Notes: generated by a model not told the origin, from the letters alone. A stretch of 64,000 nt of DNA from AP-15 sp963833745 (GCA_963833745.1 CAWHZD010000007.1:248001-312000), one strand, 5' to 3'. Counted from the first letter of the stretch, positions 17,654 through 26,473 are shown. Numbers and translations are program-made.

Positions 17654-18483
17654 CCCCAGCCATGTTCGGTCGAGCCGCTGCGTCGTTCGTCCTGGTCCTG
17701 GTGCTGATCGGCGGCACCGCGCTCGCTGCCCCGACCGAGGCGGAGCGTGGCGCGCGCTGGTCGGATCTGCGCCACGCGATCTTTGGCGGGCGCGCGGTCG
17801 AGGACGCCGGCGGCCTCGTCGCGATCGAAGCGCCGGACCGCGCCGAGGATGCGGCGATCGTACCGGTGGCGATCAGGGTGTCTGAGAAACTGGCGCCCCA
17901 AATCCGCGGACTTTATCTCGTCATCGACTACAACCCGTCGCCGCTCGCCGCGCATTTCGTGCTCGGGCCGCTCGCCGATGCGCGGCGCATCGAGACCCGG
18001 GTACGGATCGACGACTACACCTACCTGCACGCCGTCGCCGAAACCGCGGACGGCCGGTTGTATCAGACCGCGCGGTTCATCAAGGCGGCGGGCGGCTGCT
18101 CGGCGCCGGCCGGCAAGGACCAGGCGCTTGCTCTCAAGCGGCTCGGCCAGATGAAGCTGGTCCTGGCCGAACGCCGGAAGCCTGACACGACGCTGGCAGC
18201 AAAGCTGTTGATCAGTCATCCGAACAGCTCAGGACTGCAGGTTGACCAGCTGACGCATTACTACATTCCGGCCGATTTCATGCAGACCCTCAAGGTCACC
18301 TATAACGGCGAATTGGTGTTCAAGCTCGAATCCGACATCGCGATCAGCGAGGATCCGACATTCAATTTCGCCTTCCATCCGCCAAATCCGGAAAGCGCCG
18401 GGGTGCTGACGGCTGAAGTCCTCGACAGCAGCCAGCGCCATTTTACCCAGAGCTGGCCGGTTAGGGCGGCGCCGCAGATGTAA
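17644..18483 (+). CDS. Quinoprotein dehydrogenase-associated SoxYZ-like carrier
   Basis: A 279-residue exported fusion: signal peptide (about 1-29), a SoxY-like half ending in a Gly-Gly-Cys arm (AAGGCSAPAGKD near residue 150), then a SoxZ-like immunoglobulin half (LLISHPNSSGLQVDQLT to the C terminus). In sulfur oxidation the SoxY cysteine carries the substrate; here the same arm sits in a PQQ dehydrogenase setting, so it may carry an unknown intermediate. Start 17644 overlaps the preceding gene by ten bases and has AAGGAG five bases upstream, so the two genes are translationally coupled. Confidence 0.86.
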   Translation: MGVTPAMFGRAAASFVLVLVLIGGTALAAPTEAERGARWSDLRHAIFGGRAVEDAGGLVAIEAPDRAEDAAIVPVAIRVSEKLAPQIRGLYLVIDYNPSPLAAHFVLGPLADARRIETRVRIDDYTYLHAVAETADGRLYQTARFIKAAGGCSAPAGKDQALALKRLGQMKLVLAERRKPDTTLAAKLLISHPNSSGLQVDQLTHYYIPADFMQTLKVTYNGELVFKLESDIAISEDPTFNFAFHPPNPESAGVLTAEVLDSSQRHFTQSWPVRAAPQM

Positions 18484-18884
18484 GAGCCTGACCCAAAAGT
18501 CCCCGTCATCAATTATCGGCCGCAACGGGCCGCTTTCCGACCCGACACCGGCCGCTGAGCTTCGGCGTCGGGAACCGGCGAATCTGCCCCACGCCTGCCG
18601 TTCGCGATCGCCTTGGGGATGGGCTCAGTAGGGTGGATAACGGCCCTTCGCCGCGACCACTGGCGAGACAGGGTTGCGCTGGTTCCAGAACTCTCCGACC
18701 TCCGCACCGGATCGCTGCGGAAGTTAAGCCTTCGGTGATCTCCGGGACTTCTTCCTTGGCATCCACCTCGGGGAAAATCGCCAGGGCGGCGAGATAGTCG
18801 AAGCGGCCAGGTCAAGCAACTCAAGGCGGCCGGGTTTGGACGACGGCGCTGCTGCTTTCGCGCGGCAAAGGCATGCCGGAAGCG

Positions 18885-19091
18885 AGTGACGGAATTTTTT
18901 ACAGGGCCTACTCCGGCATCTCGGCCATTCTCGCGCCGTGCCGTGGCCGGTCGTTGCCCACGCTGTCGGAGTTTTTTACAACTTGTCGGCTCTCCAGCCC
19001 CGTCTTCTCGGGCGATGAGCGCCTAAGCCGTTGTGTTATTCCCTTTCATCTCGATTTCCGTCACGCTGTCGGAATTTTGTACAAAATTCCG
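18885..19091. promoter_or_regulatory. Three copies of a TGTCGGA-TTTTTTACA-type motif (probable activator sites)
   Basis: GACGGAATTTTTTACA (near 18887), GTCGGAGTTTTTTACA (near 18965) and GTCGGAATTTTGTACA (near 19068) recur about 80-100 bases apart in the same orientation. The third is the left half of a perfect 22-base palindrome (19070-19091) centred on GTAC, and the second is followed by a further TTGTCGG. The spacing, and a sigma-54 promoter 80 bases downstream, fit binding sites for a sigma-54 enhancer-binding protein. The rest of 18484-18884 shows no supported gene. Confidence 0.55.
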
Positions 19092-19168
19092 AGACGCCCC
19101 TCCCCACCCACGCTCCTGACAGGACTGTTGTTATTGAATTCTTCCAAATTTATTGATTAATCCCACGA

Positions 19169-19186
19169 TTGGCGTGTTTCTTGCTT
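19169..19186 (+). promoter_or_regulatory. Sigma-54 (-24/-12) promoter
   Basis: TTGGCGTGTTTCTTGCTT has the invariant GG (19171-19172) and GC (19183-19184) separated by ten bases, as RpoN promoters require, with TTGG/TTGC contexts close to consensus. It ends seven bases before the target-site duplication of the IS1634-family element, so the natural target gene is now on the far side of the insertion at 21118. Confidence 0.6.
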
Positions 19187-19197
19187 GGAAAGTCAGA

Positions 19198-21092
19198 CCC
19201 AACTTCCGCGGTTTTGGGTGATGCGGTTGCTGGGGATCGCAGAAATGCTGGGGTTGCGACGACACCGCTCGCATTGTGGTGCTAAATGATCGACATTTTT
19301 GTGATTGAGACGGTTTATTTATCTTGAGAAGTGGCGACGAATCGTGGTGCCCTTGCCGCAAGCAGGGTGCCGCGCCATGTTCGTCCGCGTCAAGAAGATC
19401 GGAGCCTATGAGTACCTCTACCTCGTCGAGAACGCACGCGAGGGCGGGCGCCACGTTCAGCGCGTCATCAAGGCGCTCGGCCGGCGCGACGAGGTCGAAG
19501 CCTCCGGCCTGATCGACGGGCTGATCGCCTCGGCGGCGCGGCATTCGCGACGGACGATCGTGCTGTCGAGCTTCTATCGCGGCGAGTTGCCGGAACTGCG
19601 CCGCGTCAGCATCGGACCCGATTTGGTGTTCGGCCGGTTGTGGGCCGAAACCGGATGCCGCGACGTGCTCACCAGCCTGCTCGCCGACCGGCGCTTCGGC
19701 TTCGATGTCGAGCGGGCGATCTATCTCACCGTACTGCATCGGCCGACGGTCTCGGGTTCCGACCGCCACGCGAGCGAATGGCGCAACGGCTTGCGCGTCC
19801 CCGGCGCCGAAGGGCTCGGGCTCGACGAGGCGTACAAGGCGATGGCCTGGCTCGGCGAAATCGACGAGCACGGCCGCGGCACCGCCGAGGCGATCGAGGA
19901 AGCGCTCTACCGGCATCGCCAGCCGCTGTTCGGTGCGGTGTCGATCGCCTTCTTCGATACGACGACGTTATGGTTCGAGGGCGCCGGCGGTGAGAACCTG
20001 GGTCAGCGCGGCCATTCCAAGGACTACCGAGGGCACTTGAAGCAGGTCGTGCTCGGCATCGTGCTGGATGACGCCGACCGGCCGATCGCCTCGTTCCTGC
20101 TGCCGGGCAACACTGCCGACGTGACGATGTTGTTGCCGGTGGTGCGCCGTCTGCGCGATCGCTTCGACATCGCCCGGACCTGCATCGTCGCCGATCGCGG
20201 CATGATCAGCGCCCACACCATGGCGGCGCTCGAAGCCGAGAAGATCGAGTACATTCTCGGCGTGCGCGAGCGCACCAGCCGCGAGGTGCGCGCCGAGGTC
20301 ATTGAGGATGATGGCGTCAGCGTGCCGCTGCTCATCCGGCGGCAGAAGGGCGAGACTGAACTCGCCGTCAGGGAGACCACAATCGCCGGGCGGCGCTACA
20401 TCATCTGTCGCAATGACGAGGAAGCCAGAAAGGATGCCGAGGCGCGCGCCGAACTGATCGCCGGCCTCGAGCGCAAGCTCGCGCAAGGCGACAAGGCACT
20501 GGTCGCCAACAAGGGCTTCCGCCGTTTCCTCAAGACGCCCGTGGGCGACGGCTTTGTCATTGATCGGGCCAAGGTCGAGGCCGACGCCCGCTTCGACGGC
20601 CTGTTCGTGCTGCGCACCAACACGAAAATCTCCGCCCTCCAAGTCGTCCTGCGATACCGTAACCTCCTCGCCGTGGAGGACGCCTTCAAAACCGCAAAAG
20701 CGCTGCTTGCCACCCGGCCGATCTTCCACAAAACCGATGCCGGCATCCGCGGCCACGTCTTCTGCACCTTCCTCGCCCTGGTGCTGCGCAAGGAACTGAC
20801 GGACCGTCTGGCGGCACGCCGCAGCAAGCTCGAATGGCAGCGCATCATCGATGATCTTGCCGACCTCAGTGAGATCGAGGTCGAACAGGATGGTCGCCGG
20901 GCCCGACTGCGCACCGCTCCCGGCGCAACCATTGATCCGATCTGCCGCGCTATCGAGATCACCCTGCCGCCCGTCTTCCAGGAGATGCCGCCCGCCCGCT
21001 GAACCCCCAAGAAAATGTGGTGCCTAAATCTGAAAATGGCCTCCAAGCCGTTGATAATCAGCCGTCTTCAAATCCAAACTGCGGAAGTTGGG
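19198..21092 (+). mobile_element. IS1634-family insertion sequence (IS4 superfamily)
   Basis: The terminal inverted repeats are CCCAACTTCCGCGGTTT on the left and the complement of CCCAACTTCCGCAGTTT on the right (one mismatch). They are flanked by a 5-base direct repeat TCAGA at 19193-19197 and 21093-21097, the expected target duplication. The element is about 1.9 kb with one intact transposase gene. The clean ends and duplication point to a recent insertion. It separates a sigma-54 promoter from a PEP-CTERM gene. Confidence 0.85.
19377..21002 (+). CDS. IS1634-family transposase
   Basis: A 541-residue DDE transposase beginning MFVRVKKIGAYEYLYLVENA. The first catalytic Asp is in AFFDTTTLWFEG (D194), the second in CIVADRGMIS, and the Glu in LLAVEDAFKTAKALLATRP, with the long beta-strand insertion typical of the family between D2 and E. 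The frame is intact, so the enzyme may be active. ATG 19377 begins the family's conserved N terminus; an upstream in-frame ATG would add unconserved residues. Confidence 0.92.
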   Translation: MFVRVKKIGAYEYLYLVENAREGGRHVQRVIKALGRRDEVEASGLIDGLIASAARHSRRTIVLSSFYRGELPELRRVSIGPDLVFGRLWAETGCRDVLTSLLADRRFGFDVERAIYLTVLHRPTVSGSDRHASEWRNGLRVPGAEGLGLDEAYKAMAWLGEIDEHGRGTAEAIEEALYRHRQPLFGAVSIAFFDTTTLWFEGAGGENLGQRGHSKDYRGHLKQVVLGIVLDDADRPIASFLLPGNTADVTMLLPVVRRLRDRFDIARTCIVADRGMISAHTMAALEAEKIEYILGVRERTSREVRAEVIEDDGVSVPLLIRRQKGETELAVRETTIAGRRYIICRNDEEARKDAEARAELIAGLERKLAQGDKALVANKGFRRFLKTPVGDGFVIDRAKVEADARFDGLFVLRTNTKISALQVVLRYRNLLAVEDAFKTAKALLATRPIFHKTDAGIRGHVFCTFLALVLRKELTDRLAARRSKLEWQRIIDDLADLSEIEVEQDGRRARLRTAPGATIDPICRAIEITLPPVFQEMPPAR

Positions 21093-21117
21093 TCAGACAA
21101 GCTAAGGGGAGGCCCAA

Positions 21118-21716
21118 ATGACCCGGCACCACCGTCATTTCCCTGAGGGGGGAAGCGCCATGCTGCGGACCATGACAATCCTGGGCGCGGGTCTGATCGG
21201 CCTGATGCACCCGACGGCGTCGCACGCCGGTCCCCTCGATTTCATGTTTTCGTTTACCGGCACGGTCCCTCCCGGAAGCGTAGCCGGCACCGTCACCGGA
21301 GAGATCTTGGCCTGACGGACAATGCCACCGGCCCCGCATCGAATGTGATTCTCGATAGCTATCCAGCAGAAGAATTGGATGCCCCTCCCCCACCCATAGA
21401 CATATCATCACTGGGCACACCTAATTCATTCACCGTATTGAACAATGCCATGACCGCTGCCGAATTTAACGGAACCGACACCACAGGCATAACAACCCTA
21501 GAAATCGTCCCACCGGATAACCGTTTAATCATCACTAATCCCTCCACAAGAATAATGTCAGATGTCGCGAACATCGACGGCTTCGCCGGTGTGACTTTCA
21601 CCCTAGTCCAACAGACCCCCGAGCCGTCGAGCGTTACGCTTCTGGGGACGGGACTAGGCTTTGCGGCATTATGGGCGTTGCGCCGGCGGCTTCGGCGGCG
21701 GGCGGCCTCAGCCTAA
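21118..21716 (+). pseudogene. PEP-CTERM-anchored exported protein, frameshifted
   Basis: The first frame encodes a signal peptide (LGAGLIGLMHPTASHAGP) and GSVAGTVTGEIL, then stops at 21315. The next frame continues it as GLTDNATGPASNVILDSYP and runs to 21716, ending with TPEPSSVTLLGTGLGFAAL and an Arg-rich tail, a clear PEP-CTERM sorting tag (Pro-Glu-Pro, hydrophobic helix, basic end). Removing the frame change near 21308 (one missing base) restores one product of about 200 residues. AGGGGAGG precedes the ATG at 21118. Exosortase would process it at the inner membrane. The IS element just upstream has cut it from its promoter. Confidence 0.75.
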
Positions 21717-22725
21717 AGTCGCGGCCCGTTTCCGTGTCCGTTCGGCTCGTCGACAGCCCACCCTTCGCCCAACCGACCCACCGTCGGACATACACCCCAA
21801 GCCGGGAGGAACCGTTTGGTTGCTCCCGCTCCTGCTCGTAAAGCCGGGCTGCACGTTCGACGAATTTTTGGATCGTGTCCTCGGCCAGCCTCAGTCCTGC
21901 GCGGCTGAAATGATAGCCGACGAAATCAAAGCCCCGCTCGATCCGGCCGATGAAGGTCTTGTCGGGATGTTTCTGCAAGCGCAGCGAACCGAGGATTTCA
22001 TTCACCGCCGTTACCGCGCGGCGCAGCTTCCACCGGGTCGGGGCAAGCACCAGAATGTCGTCTATGAAGCGGACGTAGAAGAGCCCGGTCGCGATCATCC
22101 GCCGGTCGAGCTGATCGAGGAAGAAGGCCCCGATCAGCGGGCTCAGCGGACAGCCGAGCGAGATCCCGCGCTCGCAATCCCAAAACCAGCCGCCGCTTTC
22201 GGCGGTGCGGCGCAGGTATTGGCCGAGCAGGTTAAGAATGTTGCGTTCGGCGACCGAGCGAGCCAGCCTGTCCATCAGCAGCAGATGATCGATCGAGGCG
22301 TAGTAGGACTTCACGACGGTGCGCAAGACGAAGCGGTTCGCGGCGAGCGCGGCCCAGACCGCCGCACCGCTGCCGTCGCGCCGACATCGCCTTTGATGTG
22401 GGTGCAGCGCGGCGAGATCTGCAATACCCCGGCCAGCACGAGCGCCAGCGCTTTCAGCACGAGCGCATCGCGGCCGACCATAAATCGGCCTCGCCCCCGT
22501 CCGCCTTGGTCACCCGCTGCAGCAGTCCAAAGCGAAAATCGGCCGAACAGCAGCTCGCCTCGCAGCCGTTGCTTCTCGTCCGCCCATCCGCGCCGGAACG
22601 ACCAGATATCGGCGGCCGCCGGCCAGTCCCGCCGCCGCCGGCACACCCACGCAAACGCAGCATCAAGCACCGCGTCGGAGGCGAGAGCAGCCGTGAGTTG
22701 CTGGCCTCGACGAGTTTCATTTATC
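21634..22725 (-). pseudogene. Decayed reverse transcriptase (RNA-directed DNA polymerase)
   Basis: Joined reverse frames give AWVCRRRRDWPAAADIW, RFGLLQRVTKADGGEADLW, GRDALVLKALALVLAGVL, RCTHIKG, VKSYYASIDHLLLMDRLA, GCPLSPLIGAFFLDQLDRRM, FYVRFIDDILVLAP and FDFVGYHF: the RT palm in order. Frame changes lie near 22536 (extra base in a run of T on the coding strand), near 22474 and near 22380. The first catalytic Asp appears lost (LRTVVKSYY where TDVKSYY is usual), and the catalytic box is FIDD. No maturase domain or intron RNA was recognised, so this is not a plain group II intron. It overlaps the end of the PEP-CTERM gene on the other strand. Confidence 0.75.
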
Positions 22726-22799
22726 GAAGCAACACCCCCGCCCGCGGCCCGACCGAGGGACGCCCTAGTGGTGCGAACCAAATAGATGGTCCCCACCCT

Positions 22800-22915
22800 T
22801 GGTTCCTTGTCGCCCCCGCGAAAGCGGGGGCCCAGAGCCTGCCCCTGGCCTGAACAGGGGGCAAGTGAGGACGCGGTGGCCCTGGGTTCCCGCTTTCGCG
22901 GGAATGACGGAAAAG
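22800..22915. repeat. Pair of REP-like GC palindromes
   Basis: Two hairpins, CCCCCGCGAAAGCGGGGG (22813-22830) and CCCGCTTTCGCGGG (22889-22902), in opposite orientation flank a spacer with CCCCTG...CAGGGG. The same CCCGCTTTCGCGGG core with a CAGGGGCA neighbour occurs at 42937-42950 and at 13937-13950, so this is a dispersed intergenic repeat family. Confidence 0.65.
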
Positions 22916-23005
22916 GAGCGGGTAACAAGCGTCAGATTTGTACCCCTAGCTCCCGACCGCTAACCAGTCGCCTCCCTGACACCCCTCGGAAATCCTCCGG
23001 GCAGG

Positions 23006-23046
23006 GTCATCTGTAATTTGGCAGACGGGTGACATTTTGATCGGGC
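23006..23046 (+). repeat. 41-base direct repeat, copy 1
   Basis: The sequence starting GTCATCTGTAATTTGGCAGA and ending TGATCGGGC recurs at 27995-28034 in the same orientation with one missing T and one T/C change. Its ends TGTCATC and GGTGACA (within the repeat plus one base) are inverted to one another, as in the end of an insertion sequence. The two copies bracket the xoxF gene block. Confidence 0.7.
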
Positions 23047-23288
23047 GTGTACACTGCGAGGTCGGAAAAGCCCATAGGACCGAAGGTCCGGTTTGGGTCG
23101 GTTTGACTCGTTCGACCGATGACAGGCGAATGGCTGGTTTCGGCGCATCTGCGTCACTGCCCGACGCGCGGCGAAGGTCGGCTGACCGATTCGTGAGCCG
23201 CCGCTCGCCGCCGGCAGCGGGACCAGCGCCATGCGGCTCGACTCTGCAAACCTTTGGGTCAAGTTCTAAATCCGCCTGGCGCCGCGGG

Positions 23289-23669
23289 TTATCGGCACTG
23301 CAGGTTCGCCTCGGCTTGCGCCCGCCGCAGCTCTTCGATCACGGCTTTGATCTGCGGCGGGTCGCGGAACAGACCGACGCGACCGCCGACCCCGCCGCCG
23401 AGTTGCAGGCTGAGCGCGGTCTCGGCCTGTTCGTAGCGCGAATAGGGCATCAGCCCGGCGATGGTGTCGATCGCGCAGGAGCACTTCAGCATGGCCTCTC
23501 GGGTGTTGCCGTTGGCAGCCATGCAGCCGATCACGTAATCCGCCCGCGTCGCGGTCGGGTAGTCGTTGTCCGGCGCGGCGGCGCCTTGGCCCGGTTGTGC
23601 CGAGCCGAGGAGTGTTAGGACGACCACGAGCGCGGCGACGGCGATTGCCTGCAAGCGATGATCTGTCAT
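23289..23669 (-). CDS. Exported four-cysteine protein beside xoxF
   Basis: A 126-residue protein with a signal peptide (residues about 1-30, VAALVVVLTLLGSAQPGQG) and a mature domain DYPTATRADYVIGCMAANGN...MLKCSCAIDTIAGLMPYSRYEQAETAL ending in LQCR. The cysteine pattern C-x11-C-x-C and a C-terminal Cys suggest disulfides or metal/haem-related work in the periplasm. I recall similar proteins next to methanol dehydrogenase genes, always uncharacterised. It is divergent from xoxF, with about 500 bases between. Confidence 0.7.
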   Translation of the reverse strand: MTDHRLQAIAVAALVVVLTLLGSAQPGQGAAAPDNDYPTATRADYVIGCMAANGNTREAMLKCSCAIDTIAGLMPYSRYEQAETALSLQLGGGVGGRVGLFRDPPQIKAVIEELRRAQAEANLQCR

Positions 23670-24169
23670 TCCTCCCTCTATCCGCGGTGGATCGTCGTCC
23701 AGGATTGGTTAGGCCGGCCCGACACTGTGCAGCGGCACGAAGTTTGCGGCGGTCGGTACCGCGAAAGGGGCGCCTCGAATGACTGCTCTCGTGCTCGTCT
23801 TCTGCCTCCAGTCCTCACCCGGCTCATGGTCGAACAGCGGCCGATCGAGGATCTGGCGCCGCTCGCCTGCGTCGTCCGCGCCCAGGAATATGCGGCAAAC
23901 TGGTTGTCCGAACATCCAAAATGGATGCTCTCGCGGTGGCGGTGCGAGCACAATATCCCGCGGCAACGGCCGGCCTAGGACGATCTCGCTGCGCATGCGG
24001 GGCGCCCCATAGACCGATGCACGCGCGCGCTTGTCGAGCAACCGGAAGTGTCATAGCATCGGCGAACCAAGATTTGGACCGGTTTGATCGCCGGACCGAT
24101 GATGTCCGTATCTCTCCCGGCTCCGGAGATGCGGGCGATCGTATCAAAATGTAGGGAGGGATGTAGGCG
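23670..24169. other. Divergent control region upstream of xoxF
   Basis: About 500 bases between the divergently oriented four-cysteine gene and xoxF. Short frames are present on both strands, but none has a recognised motif or convincing ribosome site. GGGAGGGATGTAGGCG just before 24170 supplies the xoxF ribosome site. No clear promoter box or lanthanide-responsive element could be identified by eye. Confidence 0.5.
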
Positions 24170-25954
24170 ATGAAGTCATCTCGCTGGTGGATGCCGGCTC
24201 TCGCGTTCGCTCTGGGTTCGAGCGCCGCGAGCGCCAATGACCAACTGATTCAGCTGTCAAAAGATCCCAACCAATGGGTGATGCCGGCGGGCGACTACGC
24301 AAACTCGCGCTACAGCGCGCTCGATCAAATCAACAAGGACAACGTCAAGAACCTGCGTCCGATCTGGACGTTTTCGACCGGTGTCCTGCGCGGCCACGAA
24401 GGCGGTCCGCTGGTCGTCGGCGACGTGATGTATTTGAGTACGCCGTACCCGAACAATGCCTTTGCGCTCGACCTGAACAACAACGGGCGAATACTGTGGA
24501 AGTACGAGCCCAAGCAGGATCCGACCGTGATCCCGGTAATGTGCTGCGACACGGTCAACCGCGGGGTGGCCTATGCCGACGGCAAGATCTTCCTGCATCA
24601 GGCCGACACCACCGTGGTGGCGCTCGACGCCAAGACCGGCAATGTCGTGTGGAGCGTCAAGGACGGCGATCCGCAAAAGGGTGAGACCGGGACCAGCGCC
24701 CCGCTGGTGGTAAAAGACAAGGTGCTCGTCGGCATCAGCGGCGGCGAGTTCGGCGTCCAGGCACGCCTCACCGCCTACAACATCAAGGACGGCTCCTTGG
24801 CGTGGAAGGCCTATTCGGAGGGCCCCGACAACCAGATCCTGTTCGACGCCAACACCACCGCGCTCGGCAAGCCCGTCGGCAAGAACTCGTCGTTGAAGAC
24901 GTGGCAGGGCGACCAATGGAAGATCGGCGGCGGCGGCACCTGGGGCTGGATCTCGTATGACCCGGAGCTGAACCTCGTCTATTACGGGTCGGGCAACCCC
25001 AGCACCTGGAACCCGGTGCAGCGGCCCGGCGACAACAAATGGTCGATGACCATTTTCGCGCGCAACCCGGACACCGGGGTCGCCAAGTGGGTCTACCAGA
25101 TGACGCCGCACGACCAGTGGGACTACGACGGCGTCAACGAGATGATCCTGGCCGACATCAACGTCAAGGGCCAGCCGACCAAGGCGCTGGTGCACTTCGA
25201 CCGCAACGGCTTTGGCTACACCCTCAATCGTGAGACCGGAGAGCTGCTCGTCGCCGAGAAGTACGACTCCAAGGTCAACTGGGCGACCAAGGTCGACATG
25301 CAGACCGGCCGGCCGCACGTCGTCGCCGAGTTCGCCCCCGGCTCCAAGGGTGAGGACGTCAACTACAAGAATGTCTGCCCGGCGGCCCTCGGCTCAAAAG
25401 ACCAGCAGCCGGCCGCGTTCTCGCCAAAGACCGGGCTCTTCTATGTCCCGACCAACCACGTCTGCATGGATTACGAGCCGTTCAAGGTGTCCTACACCGC
25501 CGGGCAGCCCTATGTCGGCGCGACGTTGTCGATGTACCCGCCGCAGGGCGACAACAACCTCGGCAACTTTATCGCCTGGGACGCCGGCGCCGGCAAAATC
25601 GTGTGGTCGGACCCGGAGCCGTTCTCGGTGTGGTCAGGGGTGCTCGCCACGGCAGGTGGCGTGGCCTTCTACGGCACGCTCGAGGGCTACTTGAAAGCGG
25701 TCGACATGCAGACCGGCAAGGAGCTCTACCGGTTTAAGACACCGTCCGGGATCATCGGCAACGTCAACACCTTTACCCACGGCGGCAAGCAATACATCGC
25801 CGTGCTGTCGGGTGTCGGCGGCTGGGCCGGCATCGGCATGGCGGCGGGCTTGACCAAGGATACCGACGGGCTTGGCGCGGTCGGGGCCTACAAGGCGCTG
25901 TCGGACTACACCCAGCTCGGCGGGGTGCTGACGGTCTTCGCTCTGCCCGACTGA
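24170..25954 (+). CDS. xoxF: XoxF-type lanthanide-dependent methanol dehydrogenase
   Basis: A 594-residue periplasmic PQQ eight-bladed propeller with a signal peptide (1-22). The adjacent cysteines C125-C126 (MCCDTVNRG) give the vicinal disulfide over PQQ. Metal ligands are in GGEFG (E193) and YYGSGNPSTWN, and HDQWDYDGVNE gives the catalytic D318 and, two residues on, D320. The second Asp is the mark of rare-earth (XoxF) enzymes; calcium MxaF has Ala there. It oxidises methanol to formaldehyde or formate and passes electrons to cytochrome XoxG. No mxaI-like small subunit is nearby, as expected for XoxF. A strong hairpin follows the stop. Confidence 0.95.
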   Translation: MKSSRWWMPALAFALGSSAASANDQLIQLSKDPNQWVMPAGDYANSRYSALDQINKDNVKNLRPIWTFSTGVLRGHEGGPLVVGDVMYLSTPYPNNAFALDLNNNGRILWKYEPKQDPTVIPVMCCDTVNRGVAYADGKIFLHQADTTVVALDAKTGNVVWSVKDGDPQKGETGTSAPLVVKDKVLVGISGGEFGVQARLTAYNIKDGSLAWKAYSEGPDNQILFDANTTALGKPVGKNSSLKTWQGDQWKIGGGGTWGWISYDPELNLVYYGSGNPSTWNPVQRPGDNKWSMTIFARNPDTGVAKWVYQMTPHDQWDYDGVNEMILADINVKGQPTKALVHFDRNGFGYTLNRETGELLVAEKYDSKVNWATKVDMQTGRPHVVAEFAPGSKGEDVNYKNVCPAALGSKDQQPAAFSPKTGLFYVPTNHVCMDYEPFKVSYTAGQPYVGATLSMYPPQGDNNLGNFIAWDAGAGKIVWSDPEPFSVWSGVLATAGGVAFYGTLEGYLKAVDMQTGKELYRFKTPSGIIGNVNTFTHGGKQYIAVLSGVGGWAGIGMAAGLTKDTDGLGAVGAYKALSDYTQLGGVLTVFALPD

Positions 25955-25981
25955 CCGTCGAGTTGCGCTGACGATCAGGCT

Positions 25982-26012
25982 GGCCGGCGCCCCCGCCCGG
26001 GCGCCGGCCTTT
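25982..26012 (+). terminator. Hairpin between xoxF and xoxG (terminator or attenuator)
   Basis: GGCCGGCGCCC and its perfect complement GGGCGCCGGCC are separated by six bases and followed by TTTCTCC. This very GC-rich stem lies 28 bases after xoxF and 24 before xoxG, where it could end most transcripts and so make xoxF mRNA more abundant than the downstream genes. Confidence 0.65.
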
Positions 26013-26035
26013 CTCCTCCGGCATCGCTCGTCCTG

Positions 26036-26473
26036 ATGAATCTCAGAAATGCCATCGCCGGGTCGCTGTTCGTCGCCCTTGGCGCCATTCCCGGAACGGG
26101 CCTTGTGGTGGCGGCGCACAGCGACCAACCGGCGCAGAAACCCTATACGATCCAAAACGGGAAGGTCGACAAAAAGACCTACAACGGCTGGCGCCGCTAC
26201 ACCGAATCGTGCATGCGCTGCCACGGGCCGGACGGGGCCGGCAGCTCGTATGCTCCCGATCTCGTCAATTCGGCCAAGCATATGACGCAGGACCAGTTCA
26301 ACGAGATCGTCGTCAACGGCCGGACCAACGTCAATGCCGCCAGCGAAAACGTGATGCCGCCTTTTGGTACGGTCGAAGACGTCATGAGCTATCTCGACGA
26401 CATTTGGGCCTATCTGAAGGCGCGCGCCGACGGCGCTCTCGGGCGTGGCCGGCCGCCGCGGATCGGTGACTGA
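26036..26473 (+). CDS. xoxG: XoxG-like c-type cytochrome
   Basis: A 145-residue exported protein: signal peptide (1-27), one haem-binding motif CMRCH (C59, C62, H63) and a likely axial Met in VMPPFG. The sequence after CMRCH (GPDGAGSSYAPDL) and the short length match the cytochrome family that takes electrons from XoxF/MxaF. It lies between xoxF and xoxJ; its stop abuts the xoxJ start codon, so the two are coupled. Confidence 0.9.
   Translation: MNLRNAIAGSLFVALGAIPGTGLVVAAHSDQPAQKPYTIQNGKVDKKTYNGWRRYTESCMRCHGPDGAGSSYAPDLVNSAKHMTQDQFNEIVVNGRTNVNAASENVMPPFGTVEDVMSYLDDIWAYLKARADGALGRGRPPRIGD

Noticed and set aside
18885..19091. A short CRISPR-like array from the TTTTTTACA repeats
   Set aside because: Only three imperfect copies, irregular spacing and no cas genes; a regulatory reading fits better.
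21634..22725. A diversity-generating retroelement or group II intron
   Set aside because: No template/variable repeat pair, no accessory Avd gene and no intron domain V/VI sequence was seen around the reverse transcriptase.
21661..22785. A 374-residue forward frame over the reverse transcriptase remnant
   Set aside because: Its translation has no recognisable motif, while the reverse strand holds ordered reverse-transcriptase motifs.
24257..25318. A 353-residue open frame on the strand opposite xoxF
   Set aside because: It is a shadow frame produced by GC-biased codon use: it has no motif and repeated V/G/R-rich composition, and xoxF itself is unambiguous.
24170..25954. Calcium methanol dehydrogenase MxaF as the identity of the large PQQ enzyme
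   Set aside because: The WDYDG box has Asp at the lanthanide position, and no mxaI-type small subunit gene is present; XoxF fits better.
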